Assembly: GCF_001571385.1 (NCBI RefSeq)
Contig: NZ_BCNW01000001.1
Coordinates: forward strand, 930,001 to 994,000
From: Methanofollis ethanolicus
GTDB taxonomy: Archaea; Halobacteriota; Methanomicrobia; Methanomicrobiales; Methanofollaceae
DNA: 64,000 nucleotides
Reading direction: 5' to 3'
Of the stretch, positions 26,899 to 35,817 are shown one piece after another. The notes under the pieces are model-generated. The model did no database searches. It was not told the DNA's origin and worked only from the letters and a program-made list of their open reading frames with translations. A program made the translations under genes and the position numbers. The stretch's first letter is position 1, and every line of letters begins with the position of its first letter.

Positions 26899-28287
26899 TC
26901 AGAACCCGAACCTCACGACCTCGCCCACTCTCCAGGGATAGATCTGGCGGAGGGCGTCCCTCCCCTCTCCGGGTTCCAGCATTGCGTCGACGCTGACCGC
27001 AAAGAAGGAGACCGGGACCGAGAGGGCGCGGTTATGGATCTCGTGGAAGGTGCTGACCCCGAGGAGGGACTCGTAGATCTCTCTCTCGATCCGCGCCGCC
27101 TCCTCCGAGGTGTCTTCGATGTCCTTGATGTTTGTGATCCTGTCGGTTTTTGTCACGACAAACCCGTATACCCGGTCGCCCCCGAAAAGGTCCATCAGCC
27201 GCGAGTAGTAGCCGAAGAGATGCGTCAACTCCTCCCTCCCCCGTGCATGGAAGTTGACGATCTGGTCGCCGTCGATGAGAAAAAGGATCTTCCCGGCCGT
27301 CTCCATGCGGCGGTACAGGCAGGCCTCGACGACGGCGTCCATGACACCACCGATGGCGCCGCTATGCTCCTCATTCAACCTTTTCAGGTACCGGAAACTG
27401 CCGACCCGTGCCCTGACGCTCTCTTCGTCGACCCCGGTCTCGGCGGCGACCCTGGCGACGGCCGCCGCACGGTGCGCCGGGTCGAGTGCGGCCGTGTATC
27501 GTCCGGCATAGTCGACGACCCCCGCTTCGATGGGGACAAAACCGTATTTTTTTCCGGACAGGAGGTAGAAGGCCAGGTCGTTCTCTCCTGTGGGTTTCGG
27601 GAGGCGCCCGCCTTCCAGGCCCGAGAGGAGGTCTTCGACCCGCATCTCCTCCTCGTCGGGTCCGAGTATCACCTCCTGCCGCCTGCCCGCGAACTCTCTG
27701 ACAAAGAGGCTGTACAGGGCGAGGAAGAGGAGTGTCTTCCCCGAACCGGCAGGGCCGAGGACGACGATCTCCGGGGCCCCCGCGCCCCTGACAGACCACC
27801 CGACAAGGAGGCCGAGAGCGACGAGGGTGGCGATCCCTCCGGCCGTCAGAAGGGCCCGGTCCCACGAGGCGAGGAGAAGGATGGAGACGCCGAGGGTGAC
27901 CAGGAAGAGTTTTGTGGCGAGACGGACGGCGTCGGCGAGAGTGTCGAAGCGGTTCTGGAAAAAGGAGAGGGCCGTTGCCGTCGCGCCTGCAAGCAACCCC
28001 GCGGCGACGGCCGCGGCCGCCGGCGACCCGGCGAGATATGCGGCGGCGATGGGTGCGAGGAGTGCAAGGACGATCTCACCCCCTCTTCTCGACCTCTCCT
28101 CGATCAGGAGGCCGCACGATGCCGGGATAAGAAGGCCGAGGAAGAAACCGAGGGAGTACGATACGAAGGGCGGCAGCGGTCCGGCCAGGGCCGGGGGTGC
28201 GACCAGGAACAGCGCCACAGAGAGGGCGAGGCCGACCGCGGCGATCGCCCCCTCCCTGACCACCCTGTCCCTGTACCGCACCCTCAT
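26899..28287 (-). CDS. Membrane-anchored P-loop GTPase-like protein
   Basis: 462 residues from ATG at 28287, whose ATGA overlaps the stop of the tubulin-like gene; the open frame further upstream is a shadow. Six or so hydrophobic segments fill residues 12-165. A P-loop domain then starts: Walker A LGPAGSGKT (178-185), a DxxG-like VVDYAGRY, and VTKTDRI in the position of NKxD, with FLIDGDQIVNF between. The order matches TRAFAC/Ras-like GTPases with a substituted NKxD motif, so guanine specificity is likely but not certain. It probably faces the cytoplasm and partners the tubulin-like protein. Confidence 0.8.
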   Translation of the reverse strand: MRVRYRDRVVREGAIAAVGLALSVALFLVAPPALAGPLPPFVSYSLGFFLGLLIPASCGLLIEERSRRGGEIVLALLAPIAAAYLAGSPAAAAVAAGLLAGATATALSFFQNRFDTLADAVRLATKLFLVTLGVSILLLASWDRALLTAGGIATLVALGLLVGWSVRGAGAPEIVVLGPAGSGKTLLFLALYSLFVREFAGRRQEVILGPDEEEMRVEDLLSGLEGGRLPKPTGENDLAFYLLSGKKYGFVPIEAGVVDYAGRYTAALDPAHRAAAVARVAAETGVDEESVRARVGSFRYLKRLNEEHSGAIGGVMDAVVEACLYRRMETAGKILFLIDGDQIVNFHARGREELTHLFGYYSRLMDLFGGDRVYGFVVTKTDRITNIKDIEDTSEEAARIEREIYESLLGVSTFHEIHNRALSVPVSFFAVSVDAMLEPGEGRDALRQIYPWRVGEVVRFGF

Positions 28288-31200
28288 CTGGGGAGCGCCT
28301 CCCTGATCTCCCGGATCGTGTACAGCCCCAGGACCGTGCCGGAGACATTCTCCCCTTTCTTCTCCAGGTTCGACATTTTGCCCGCGTCTTTCAGGTCCAG
28401 GACCGCCTTTCTCGTGATATACTCGCCTTCGTGCATCCTGAGGACATGGTGGAGGATGTTGTCCCTGTTCTTCTCGTAGATCTCCCAGTACCCCCCGCCG
28501 GCGATGAGGGGCGAGATGTTGTCCAGGAACCCGGCGGCGACGACGAAGGTGAGGGCGACCTCCCAGGGGCGTGCGTGGCCGTGCGTGACCAGGCGTGAGT
28601 CGTTGATGTTCCGCAGGGCGAGAGTCTCGTTGATCTCGCGGGTCATCTGGTCGCCGACCCGTGCGCTGGCGATGGTCCGCGCGATATAGTCCGAAGGCGT
28701 GGCGATCACAAGCCCCGCCTTCCCGAAGTTCCACCTCTCGGTGGCGCTGATCGGGATCATCAGGTTGTGGATGCCCAGTTTGTAGTTGTCGATGAGGTGC
28801 TTGTAGGTCGCCGTTATCTCGGCGATGAGTTTGTCCAGTTCCCGCCGCCCGTTGTCGTCCCAGTCAAGGTCGCGCAAGGAAGAGTCCTCGCGGATCAGGG
28901 AGAGGATCCGGGGGTTGATCTCCCCGAACCTCGTCATGTACATCCCTTTTTTTGTCATGGTGTCGTGGCTTTTCTGCTCGTTGACACGCACGACCGTCGA
29001 AAAGAAGACCTTGTAGTGTTTGTTGATGTCCCGGCGGTGCGGGAAGGTCCCGTCGGCCACCTCCTCGGTGCGTATCAGGGCGGTCTGGAACGCCTTCTTC
29101 GCGTCGAGGTGCCTTTTGATCTCCAGCACCTCGCCCTCCTGCCCCGAGTATTTCTCCGAAAACTGCTCCTGCACGAGGAGACCTGAGACCAGGCGTTCCC
29201 TGAGGGCCGAGCGGATCGTGCCGCGGTCGCCTGCCTCGAAGATCGCCGCAACGCCGGCGGGGTCGTCGACAGGAACATGCGCGAAGACCGCGTCGGTGAT
29301 CTTTTTCCTGAACTCGTCGGCCCGCTTCCCGAGACTCGAACTGATGAAGTCGCCGGGGAGGTACAGGTCGAAGGGGGCGTCGATCCTGAGGTTCCAGTAG
29401 CGTGCGTTCGCCTTGATGAACTCCTCGTTCTCCCTCCGGAGAGCGTCGTACTTCTTCCTTTCCCGCGCCGGTTTTTTGTTGATGAACCCGATGATCTTCG
29501 ACCCGATGCCGCCTGCGTCGATCCTCCTGACCCGCATGTCGTGGTAATAATAGAGGGCGATCGTCTCGACAAGCTCGGCGAGGCCGGAGAGGTTTTCGTC
29601 GATGTCGTGGGCGACGGCGGCGATGTCGCGCTGGACCTCGGGGACCTCCGCGGCCCGCAGCCACGTATCCCTGTCCGCGGCCTTCACTTCCCCTTTCCTG
29701 AGGGCCGTGATGCCCCTGTTGATCGCCTCTTGCAACCCTTTCTCCGGCCCTTCGACCGCCTGGACCTTTTCCTTCAGGGTGACGTACTGGTCGAGGAGGA
29801 TGTCGGTGCCCGAGAGTGTCTGGTCTGCCGACTTCTCCATGCTCTCCCGGCGGGCGTTCATCCGATCAAGGTCGCCCTGTATCTCCTGCATCCCGGCATC
29901 AAGGAGGTGGATCTCCTCCTGCACCTCTTTCCGGCGGGCGGCGAGGTCGCGGATATAGGGTGCGACCTCCTCTCTCCCTTTCAGTGTCTCCATCAGGGCG
30001 GCGTGCATCGCCTCGTCCTCGACAGCCGCGATCCTCTTGAAGATCCGCGCCGTCGTCTCCAGGGCCTGGAAGGCCTCGGGCAGGATCCTGAAGAGTTTCC
30101 TGTCGATGTCGTCCTTCAGTTCCTCCTCCTTTACCGCCTGGGCGAAGTTCTTGACCCGCGAGATAAACCCGACGAGGTCGTCGAATGTCCTGACCATGTC
30201 CAGGCGGAGTTCCGCGGGGATGTTGTTCTCGATGAAGAACTCGACGGCGATGTTGGTCTGGTAGTCGAGCAGTCTGCCGATCTCGTTCCGCCAGACCTTC
30301 TCGATGGTGCCGAACTCCTTTTTGATGTAGTCGAAGTCGCTCCGCGTCGGCGGGGCCTCCTTTGTCCGCCCGATCTCGTCGAGGAGGTCGCCGACCGCGA
30401 GGTTCAGTCTCTTCCTGCTCGCGGTGATCTCCTCCATCTCGCCGATGATCACCTCGTACTGGTCCTTGAAGGTCCTCAGTTCCTCGACCGGGTAGGTGAT
30501 GATATGTGCATCGGCGAGGATGAACGAGGAATATGGTTTTTTGGCGTCCCCGATGTTGATGTCCCCCTTTTCGAGGTGGAGGAAGTTCGTGAAGATGTAC
30601 GGGAAGACGGCGTCGAACTCGTGCACCTCCTCGCGAGCCTCCTCTCCCTTCTTGTACCCGGTCGGGCCGAGGGAGGTGAGCACGATGTAGTTGAAGAGGC
30701 GCTCTGTCTGGTTGAGGTATTCGAGTTCTGTCAGGGCGACGGCGGCGTTCAACTGCTCTTTCTCCCCCTCGACGGTGGTCGGGAGGACGACGAAGAGCCA
30801 GATCTGCGCGGTCTCGCCGCGCTGCCCCCTGATATACCGGGCGAGGTCGATGAACATCCCCGAACCCGTCCCGCCGCCGAGGCCGACGACGATGGCGGTC
30901 GTGCCCATCGTGGAGAACATCGGGAAACCGCCGGCCTGGCCCTCGTTGATCACCTTGTAGAAGATCGCCTTGGAGATCGCCCGCCGCCGGTGCACCCCGC
31001 CGCCGAAGTCGTCGGTGACGAAGGGGTCGATCGATCTGATCTCGTCGAAGTGCAGGCCCTTCTCGGAGGGGTCGTTCAGCCACCAGATCTTCGTCCCCGG
31101 CTCCGATTTGGTGGCCTTGATCTTCTCGGCGATGTCGAGGCCGGCGAGGTCGGAGACCTGGCTGATGTTTGCCAGGTTCGGGAGGTACAGGGTGTCGTAT

Positions 31201-31457
31201 TCGACGTTGCCCCGCCCGCCGAAGGACTCCACCGTGCCGAGCACCTCGTCGCGCTGCCGTTCGTCCTGGTACCTCTCGTTGGCGTCGGTGTCCATCGTGT
31301 ACACCGAAAGGTGCCTGCCGCCCAGGGAGTAGTGCTGCAGAAACCATTCCTGCCTGCAGATCTCCCCGACAAGTTTCTTCCCGCACCCCCCGAGGCCGCA
31401 GATCGTCAGGTCTGTCGGCAACTGGAGGGGCGGCCCTGAAGGTTGTGCCCCGTTCAT
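28284..31457 (-). CDS. Large tubulin/FtsZ-like GTPase
   Basis: 1057 residues. The N-terminal domain has a nucleotide-binding loop GLGGCGKKL (21-29) and the tubulin signature GGGTGSG (194-200), preceded by VVGL; GGVHRRRAISKAIFYKVINEG resembles the corresponding region of the prokaryotic Tubulin-like family. The middle (about 480-640) is strongly helical with coiled-coil character (RRKEVQEEIHLLDAGMQEIQGDLDRM), and the C-terminal third is a long alpha/beta region unlike FtsZ. At three times FtsZ length it is not the division FtsZ. Start and stop both overlap neighbours by 4 nt. Predicted role: a nucleotide-dependent polymer or switch working at the membrane with its operon partners. Confidence 0.85.
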   Translation of the reverse strand: MNGAQPSGPPLQLPTDLTICGLGGCGKKLVGEICRQEWFLQHYSLGGRHLSVYTMDTDANERYQDERQRDEVLGTVESFGGRGNVEYDTLYLPNLANISQVSDLAGLDIAEKIKATKSEPGTKIWWLNDPSEKGLHFDEIRSIDPFVTDDFGGGVHRRRAISKAIFYKVINEGQAGGFPMFSTMGTTAIVVGLGGGTGSGMFIDLARYIRGQRGETAQIWLFVVLPTTVEGEKEQLNAAVALTELEYLNQTERLFNYIVLTSLGPTGYKKGEEAREEVHEFDAVFPYIFTNFLHLEKGDINIGDAKKPYSSFILADAHIITYPVEELRTFKDQYEVIIGEMEEITASRKRLNLAVGDLLDEIGRTKEAPPTRSDFDYIKKEFGTIEKVWRNEIGRLLDYQTNIAVEFFIENNIPAELRLDMVRTFDDLVGFISRVKNFAQAVKEEELKDDIDRKLFRILPEAFQALETTARIFKRIAAVEDEAMHAALMETLKGREEVAPYIRDLAARRKEVQEEIHLLDAGMQEIQGDLDRMNARRESMEKSADQTLSGTDILLDQYVTLKEKVQAVEGPEKGLQEAINRGITALRKGEVKAADRDTWLRAAEVPEVQRDIAAVAHDIDENLSGLAELVETIALYYYHDMRVRRIDAGGIGSKIIGFINKKPARERKKYDALRRENEEFIKANARYWNLRIDAPFDLYLPGDFISSSLGKRADEFRKKITDAVFAHVPVDDPAGVAAIFEAGDRGTIRSALRERLVSGLLVQEQFSEKYSGQEGEVLEIKRHLDAKKAFQTALIRTEEVADGTFPHRRDINKHYKVFFSTVVRVNEQKSHDTMTKKGMYMTRFGEINPRILSLIREDSSLRDLDWDDNGRRELDKLIAEITATYKHLIDNYKLGIHNLMIPISATERWNFGKAGLVIATPSDYIARTIASARVGDQMTREINETLALRNINDSRLVTHGHARPWEVALTFVVAAGFLDNISPLIAGGGYWEIYEKNRDNILHHVLRMHEGEYITRKAVLDLKDAGKMSNLEKKGENVSGTVLGLYTIREIREALPR

Positions 31458-32185
31458 TCTTCATTCCCCCCTGATTCCCGTCCGCCTATCCATATCCCGG
31501 CGATCAGTGCCAGGACGGCGGTGAGGACGATCCCGCCGACCGTCCAGATGAGCGGCACCCCCGCGCCGCGTGACATTTCGTAGTCGGCGAGGGCGTTCGC
31601 CTCATTGACAAGGCCCTTCTCGAAGAGGTCCTGGAGGTACGTCCTCATGAAGGGGTCCGAGATCTGGTTCAGTTTGGCCCTGAACTCGTCCACGGCGTCG
31701 ACCGCGATGGAAAAGAGTCTGGTGTCGCTCTCCGTGAGGGGACGTCCTTTATCGTCGGTGAACCGCACCCGGTAATAGGCATACCCGCTCCTCTTCGGGT
31801 CGTAGGTGGTGAGCGTCACCGCCCCGCACTGGGTGACCGTTGTGACCGTCGGGGCCTGGCCGTGGATGCGGATGGAGAGGCCGCTTCCCCCTGCCGGCAC
31901 AGGGAGGGAGGCGGGCGTGGTGTTGGTGGCATTCCCTCCCCCTCCCGACGGCGAGAGAAGGGGCGTGTCTCCCTGTTGCACGAGGTCGGTGTCAACGATG
32001 ACCGTGTCGGCCGCGGGCGGGATCCCCGAGAGCGTGATCGTGAAGTCGACGACCTCTTCCTCCGCGACCGTGTCGGGCGGCGCTTCCTCAACGCCGACCT
32101 GCAGGCCCGCCACCCCTGCCGGTATGCAGAGCAGCGCCAGGAGAAGAAGCAGGCATGCTCCTGCGGTGTTTGCCTGTGCTGTCAT
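31454..32185 (-). CDS. Single-pass exported protein, first gene of the tubulin-like operon
   Basis: 243 residues. Signal peptide (residues 1-27, LLLLLALLCIPAGVAG), an extracytoplasmic beta domain with a Gly/Asn/Thr-rich insert (SGGGGNATNTT, possible N-glycosylation sequons), a helical region, and a C-terminal TM helix (PLIWTVGGIVLTAVLALIAGIWIGG) with a short acidic tail. This type I topology presents a sensor or adhesin domain outside. A G-run lies about 9 bases before ATG, and a TATA-like GATTTAATCC at 32232-32241 is the operon promoter. Confidence 0.75.
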   Translation of the reverse strand: MTAQANTAGACLLLLLALLCIPAGVAGLQVGVEEAPPDTVAEEEVVDFTITLSGIPPAADTVIVDTDLVQQGDTPLLSPSGGGGNATNTTPASLPVPAGGSGLSIRIHGQAPTVTTVTQCGAVTLTTYDPKRSGYAYYRVRFTDDKGRPLTESDTRLFSIAVDAVDEFRAKLNQISDPFMRTYLQDLFEKGLVNEANALADYEMSRGAGVPLIWTVGGIVLTAVLALIAGIWIGGRESGGNEE

Positions 32186-32231
32186 GGAAAGTACCCCCCC
32201 ATCCGGAACATACCCGTGAAAGGAGCACCAT

Positions 32232-32241
32232 GGATTAAATC
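32232..32241 (-). promoter_or_regulatory. Promoter of the tubulin-like operon
   Basis: Minus-strand GATTTAATCC, about 50 bp before the first ATG; predicted transcript start near 32211 leaves a leader of about 25 nt containing a G-rich ribosome binding site. Confidence 0.5.
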
Positions 32242-32345
32242 ATTTCTCTCCGCGGCGCGATATTTTCTCGCATCTCCGTGGACATTCCTTCACTTTTCGG
32301 GCGATCCCCGGGGGCCAGGCTGTTGAAAATCTCGTGCACCCTGCC

Positions 32346-33293
32346 CTACTCTGCAATGCCGAGGCGGGCGAAGAGCCCGGGGGCGGCGCCCGAGATCCAG
32401 AGGCCGAGGGCTGCGGCCCGGAGGTAGGTGGCTGCCGAAACTGCCGGTCCCGGTTCTGCCGCGATGAGAGGGATCGTTACGGCCCAGATGAGGGCCGCCC
32501 CCGCGGTCCCGATGATCAGTCGTGCGGCACGCTGGTGGGGTCCTCCTCTGGCCGTGAACCTCCCTCCATCCCATGCCGCCCCGGCGCCGATGCCGAAGAC
32601 GGCGCCGGCCGCGTACAGGGCATTCGAGAGGTCCCAGGGATCGACGGGCGGGGCGGCCGTCAGCATCCAGGCCTCGGGGATCGGCGCCCTGAAGAGGAGA
32701 AAGGGGATTGCCGACGGCGCAAGGAGGAGGAGAGACCCGGAGAATGCAAGCCCTGCCTGCTTTGCAGGGGAAAATTTTCCGATCCGGGCTGCGGCGGGAT
32801 CCTCCAGAACGATAAAGACGAGGAGGACCGCGGCCCCGAGAACCCACCCGACAAGGACGTCGCCCGGGAAGTGGACGCCGAGGACGACGCGGGAGATGCC
32901 GGTAAGGGCGACGATGCCGACGACAACGGCAGAAAACCACCTTTCCCGCACGAGGAAGGCCGTATATCCCCAGAAACAGACCGCATTCTGGGCATGACCC
33001 GAGGGCATGGAGAAGGTGGGTTCGACGGCACGGGCCTGCACCTCCGCGCTCAGCCAGTATGGCCGCGGCGTGTGGAAAAAGAGTTTTGCGGCGGCATTGA
33101 TCCCCCCGGAGATTGCGAGGAGAAGGCCGAGCCTCAGGCCTGCCCGCGGGCTTGCACACCACCAGACCGCCGCGGTCACGAAGAAGAAAAAGGGGATCCC
33201 GAGCGCTGAGACGGCATGCATCAGGGGTTCGAGGCCGCCGAGATATGCCTGTGCCAGGACGACCCATCCGATCTCTGTCGTTGCCGGGTCCAT
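32346..33293 (-). CDS. PAP2-family membrane phosphatase
   Basis: 315 residues from ATG at 33293, with GGGAGGAGAG 6-15 bases upstream; the frame is open to 33347 but lacks a better start. All three PAP2 motifs are present: KLFFHTPRPYW, PSGHAQNA and SRVVLGVHFPGD. About eight TM helices. It dephosphorylates lipid phosphates such as polyprenyl diphosphate or phosphatidate analogues on the outer membrane face. The start is divergent from the COG1361-type gene. Confidence 0.9.
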   Translation of the reverse strand: MDPATTEIGWVVLAQAYLGGLEPLMHAVSALGIPFFFFVTAAVWWCASPRAGLRLGLLLAISGGINAAAKLFFHTPRPYWLSAEVQARAVEPTFSMPSGHAQNAVCFWGYTAFLVRERWFSAVVVGIVALTGISRVVLGVHFPGDVLVGWVLGAAVLLVFIVLEDPAAARIGKFSPAKQAGLAFSGSLLLLAPSAIPFLLFRAPIPEAWMLTAAPPVDPWDLSNALYAAGAVFGIGAGAAWDGGRFTARGGPHQRAARLIIGTAGAALIWAVTIPLIAAEPGPAVSAATYLRAAALGLWISGAAPGLFARLGIAE

Positions 33294-33389
33294 GGTCTCT
33301 CCTCCCTTGGAGGGGATCGGGTATAGTGCTTCCTCCGGGCGGCGCAACTCCTATATGCCTGCCCTGTCCATGCGGGTGCGGGGGAGATT

Positions 33390-34613
33390 TTGAGAGGATG
33401 CGCCGTCATCGTGTCGGTCCTGGTCCTGCTGCTGGCAGCCCATGCCGCCGCCCAGGAACCGACCGTGGTCGTCACCGGCTACACCGTCACCCCGGAGGTG
33501 CTCATGCCCGGCGGGCAGGGCACGATCGCGGTGAACCTCACGAACACTGCAGGGCAGGCGACGCAGACAGAGACCGATACCTCCACCGGAACCGGCACCG
33601 GGACCAGGACAGAGACGAGGAGCACCGCCATCAACGCCTTTATCGAGAGCGTCTACCTCAAGGGTGAAGGCCTGAAGGTGATCTCCGGGGACTACGGGGA
33701 CGTCGGCGAGGTCGGGCCCGGCCAGTCAGTCACCCTCACCTTCCTTGTGCAGGCGCCCGAGGAGGAGGGCCTCTACTTCCCCGAGGTCTGGGTCAGGGTC
33801 CCGGGGGCGAGGGGCGTCACATATCCCGTCCCGGTGAACGTGAACTCCCGGTACGCCCTCATCGCGCAACCTGCCATCTCCGTCGTGCGGGCCGCTCCCG
33901 ACCGGGTGGTGCCCGGCGAGACCTTCTCCCTCTCTCTCCTCCTCGAAAACACCGGGCTCTCACGGGCAAACGACCTCTCCGTGCAGGTCTCGCCGTCCAA
34001 CGCCACGTCCATCGTCTCCCTCTCCCCCGAACACTACTATGTCGAGCAACTCGAACCAGGCGGCGCCGTGCGCTTCAACCTCTCCTTCGCGACAGACAGG
34101 AAGACGCCGACAGGCCTGCAGGTGATCCCGGTCTCCCTCACGTACTTCACGCCCGACGCCGCAAAAGTCTCCAGGACCGAGTCGGTCGGCGTGCAGGTGA
34201 CAGGGCAGGCCGAGATGGGGATCGCCTCCCTCTCCACCGACCCGGTGCGCCCCTCTGCCGGCAGTCCCTTCACCCTGGTCCTCAGGATCGAGAACACCGG
34301 CACCGACGACGCCACCTCGGTGCGGGCGACCGTCGACCTCCCCTTCGAGGGGACGAAAGAGGCCTTTGTCGGGACGATCGAACCCGACAACGACGCCCCC
34401 GCCGTCTTCAACCTCCGTGCCGGCGAGGCGGGAGATCGGCCGTACACCCTCACCGTCGCGTGGCGCGACGACCGGGGGGAGCACACCATGACCGAGGCCC
34501 TCGGGATCTCCGTCGAGGCGCCCGACAGGACGCCCCTCGTCGTCGGGGCTTTCGTTCTGATCGCGGCCGCCGTCGTCGCCGTCTGGTGGCTGCGGCGGAG
34601 GAAGGAGGAATAA
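33390..34613 (+). CDS. Exported COG1361/NEW3-like beta-domain protein of an ABC operon
   Basis: 407 residues from TTG at 33390 (GGGGAG 4-9 bases upstream; the nearby ATG at 33398 is in another frame). Signal peptide, then three or more Ig-like repeats with CARDB/NEW3 features (VNLTNTAGQ, SLLLENTGLSRANDLSV, LVLRIENTGTDDATSVRATV), a Thr-rich hypervariable insert near residue 55, and a C-terminal TM helix with RRRKEE. Coupled to the permease gene 2 nt downstream. Likely the extracytoplasmic partner of the FtsX-type transporter. Confidence 0.85.
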   Translation: MRGCAVIVSVLVLLLAAHAAAQEPTVVVTGYTVTPEVLMPGGQGTIAVNLTNTAGQATQTETDTSTGTGTGTRTETRSTAINAFIESVYLKGEGLKVISGDYGDVGEVGPGQSVTLTFLVQAPEEEGLYFPEVWVRVPGARGVTYPVPVNVNSRYALIAQPAISVVRAAPDRVVPGETFSLSLLLENTGLSRANDLSVQVSPSNATSIVSLSPEHYYVEQLEPGGAVRFNLSFATDRKTPTGLQVIPVSLTYFTPDAAKVSRTESVGVQVTGQAEMGIASLSTDPVRPSAGSPFTLVLRIENTGTDDATSVRATVDLPFEGTKEAFVGTIEPDNDAPAVFNLRAGEAGDRPYTLTVAWRDDRGEHTMTEALGISVEAPDRTPLVVGAFVLIAAAVVAVWWLRRRKEE

Positions 34614-34615
34614 GG

Positions 34616-35815
34616 ATGTCCGATATCGGCGTCTCCCTCTTCCTTGCGTCCCGTTCGATCCGGCGGGGGAACAGGGGGACCTTCGTCCTCACCGTCATGA
34701 TCATCGCCCTGGTCTTCGTGAACCTCGTCTTTCTCCCCTCCATCATCTCCGGTGTCGTCGAGATCTTCAACAGGCAGTCGATCGACTACACCTACGGCAA
34801 CCTGGTCGTCGAACCGAAGGAGAACGACCTCTATATCGACGACGTCGCCGCCCTGAAGAGGAAGATCGACCGCGTCCCCGGCGTCGCAGGGTCGTCCCCT
34901 CATATCCAGGTCGGCGCCACCTTCACCTACAAGGGGAAGGCGATCCCCGGCACAGTCGTCGCCTTCACGCCGCAGTACGAGAAGGAGGTGACCACCCTTC
35001 ATACCGCCGTCACGTCGGGTGACTTCCTCTCCGACGGGGACAGGGACAGGATCGTCCTCGGCGTTCTCCTTGCCGGCGAGGAGGACGAGTCGAAGGACAG
35101 GATCGAGTCCCTCGGCGGCGTGAAGGTCGGCGACTCCGTGCTCGTCACCTTCGTGAACGGGGAGACGCGGGAGATGCGGGTGAAGGGTATCATCGAGACG
35201 ATGGCGGTCCAGGCAGACAGGCAGGCCTATATCACCACTGCTGAGATGGAAGACGTCCTCGGCATCTCCGACCGGGCCAACCAGGTCCTGGTCCGCACCG
35301 CGGAGGAAGGGAACGAGGAGGAGATGAAGGTCGCCCTCATGCGTTTCGGCGTCCAGGAGACGATCAAGACCTACGAGGAGAAGGCGCAGGGCTTCGTGAC
35401 CGACGCCATCCGGAGCTTCGACATCATCAACGCGATCTCGACCGTAGTCTCTCTCGTCATTGCCGTCGTCGTCGTCTTCATCGTCATATTCATCAGCACG
35501 GTGGGCAAGCGCAAGCAGATCGGGATCCTCAAGGCGATCGGGATAGACGAGCGGATCATCGTCAACTCCTATGTGATCCAGGTGGCGGTCATCGCCTCTC
35601 TCGGGACGGTCGTCGGCCTCGCCTTTACCGCTCTCCTCACCCTGTACCTCACCGCGAACCCCCTCATCTTTCCCGGCGGCGCCGTCAGACCGGTGCTCGA
35701 AGCCGGGCAGATCCTCCGGAGCATAGCGGGCCTCTTTGTCGTTTCTCTTGTCTCCGGCTATATCCCCGCATGGAAGACGGCGCAGGAACCGATCCTGGAC
35801 GCGGTGAGGGGATAG
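34616..35815 (+). CDS. FtsX/MacB-type ABC transporter permease
   Basis: 399 residues from ATG at 34616, preceded by GGAGGAATAAGG. N-terminal TM helix (VLTVMIIALVFVNLVFLP), a large extracytoplasmic MacB_PCD-like domain (about 45-260), then three TM helices in the FtsX domain (IVFISTVGKRKQIGILKAIGIDERIIVNSYV is the coupling-helix region). Such permeases move lipoproteins or peptides, or transmit mechanical signals, rather than importing solutes. Followed 2 nt later by its ATPase. Confidence 0.9.
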   Translation: MSDIGVSLFLASRSIRRGNRGTFVLTVMIIALVFVNLVFLPSIISGVVEIFNRQSIDYTYGNLVVEPKENDLYIDDVAALKRKIDRVPGVAGSSPHIQVGATFTYKGKAIPGTVVAFTPQYEKEVTTLHTAVTSGDFLSDGDRDRIVLGVLLAGEEDESKDRIESLGGVKVGDSVLVTFVNGETREMRVKGIIETMAVQADRQAYITTAEMEDVLGISDRANQVLVRTAEEGNEEEMKVALMRFGVQETIKTYEEKAQGFVTDAIRSFDIINAISTVVSLVIAVVVVFIVIFISTVGKRKQIGILKAIGIDERIIVNSYVIQVAVIASLGTVVGLAFTALLTLYLTANPLIFPGGAVRPVLEAGQILRSIAGLFVVSLVSGYIPAWKTAQEPILDAVRG

Positions 35816-35817
35816 GC

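Noticed and set aside
29277-31439. 720-residue plus-strand ORF
   Set aside because: Antisense to the tubulin-like gene, which has motif and operon support.
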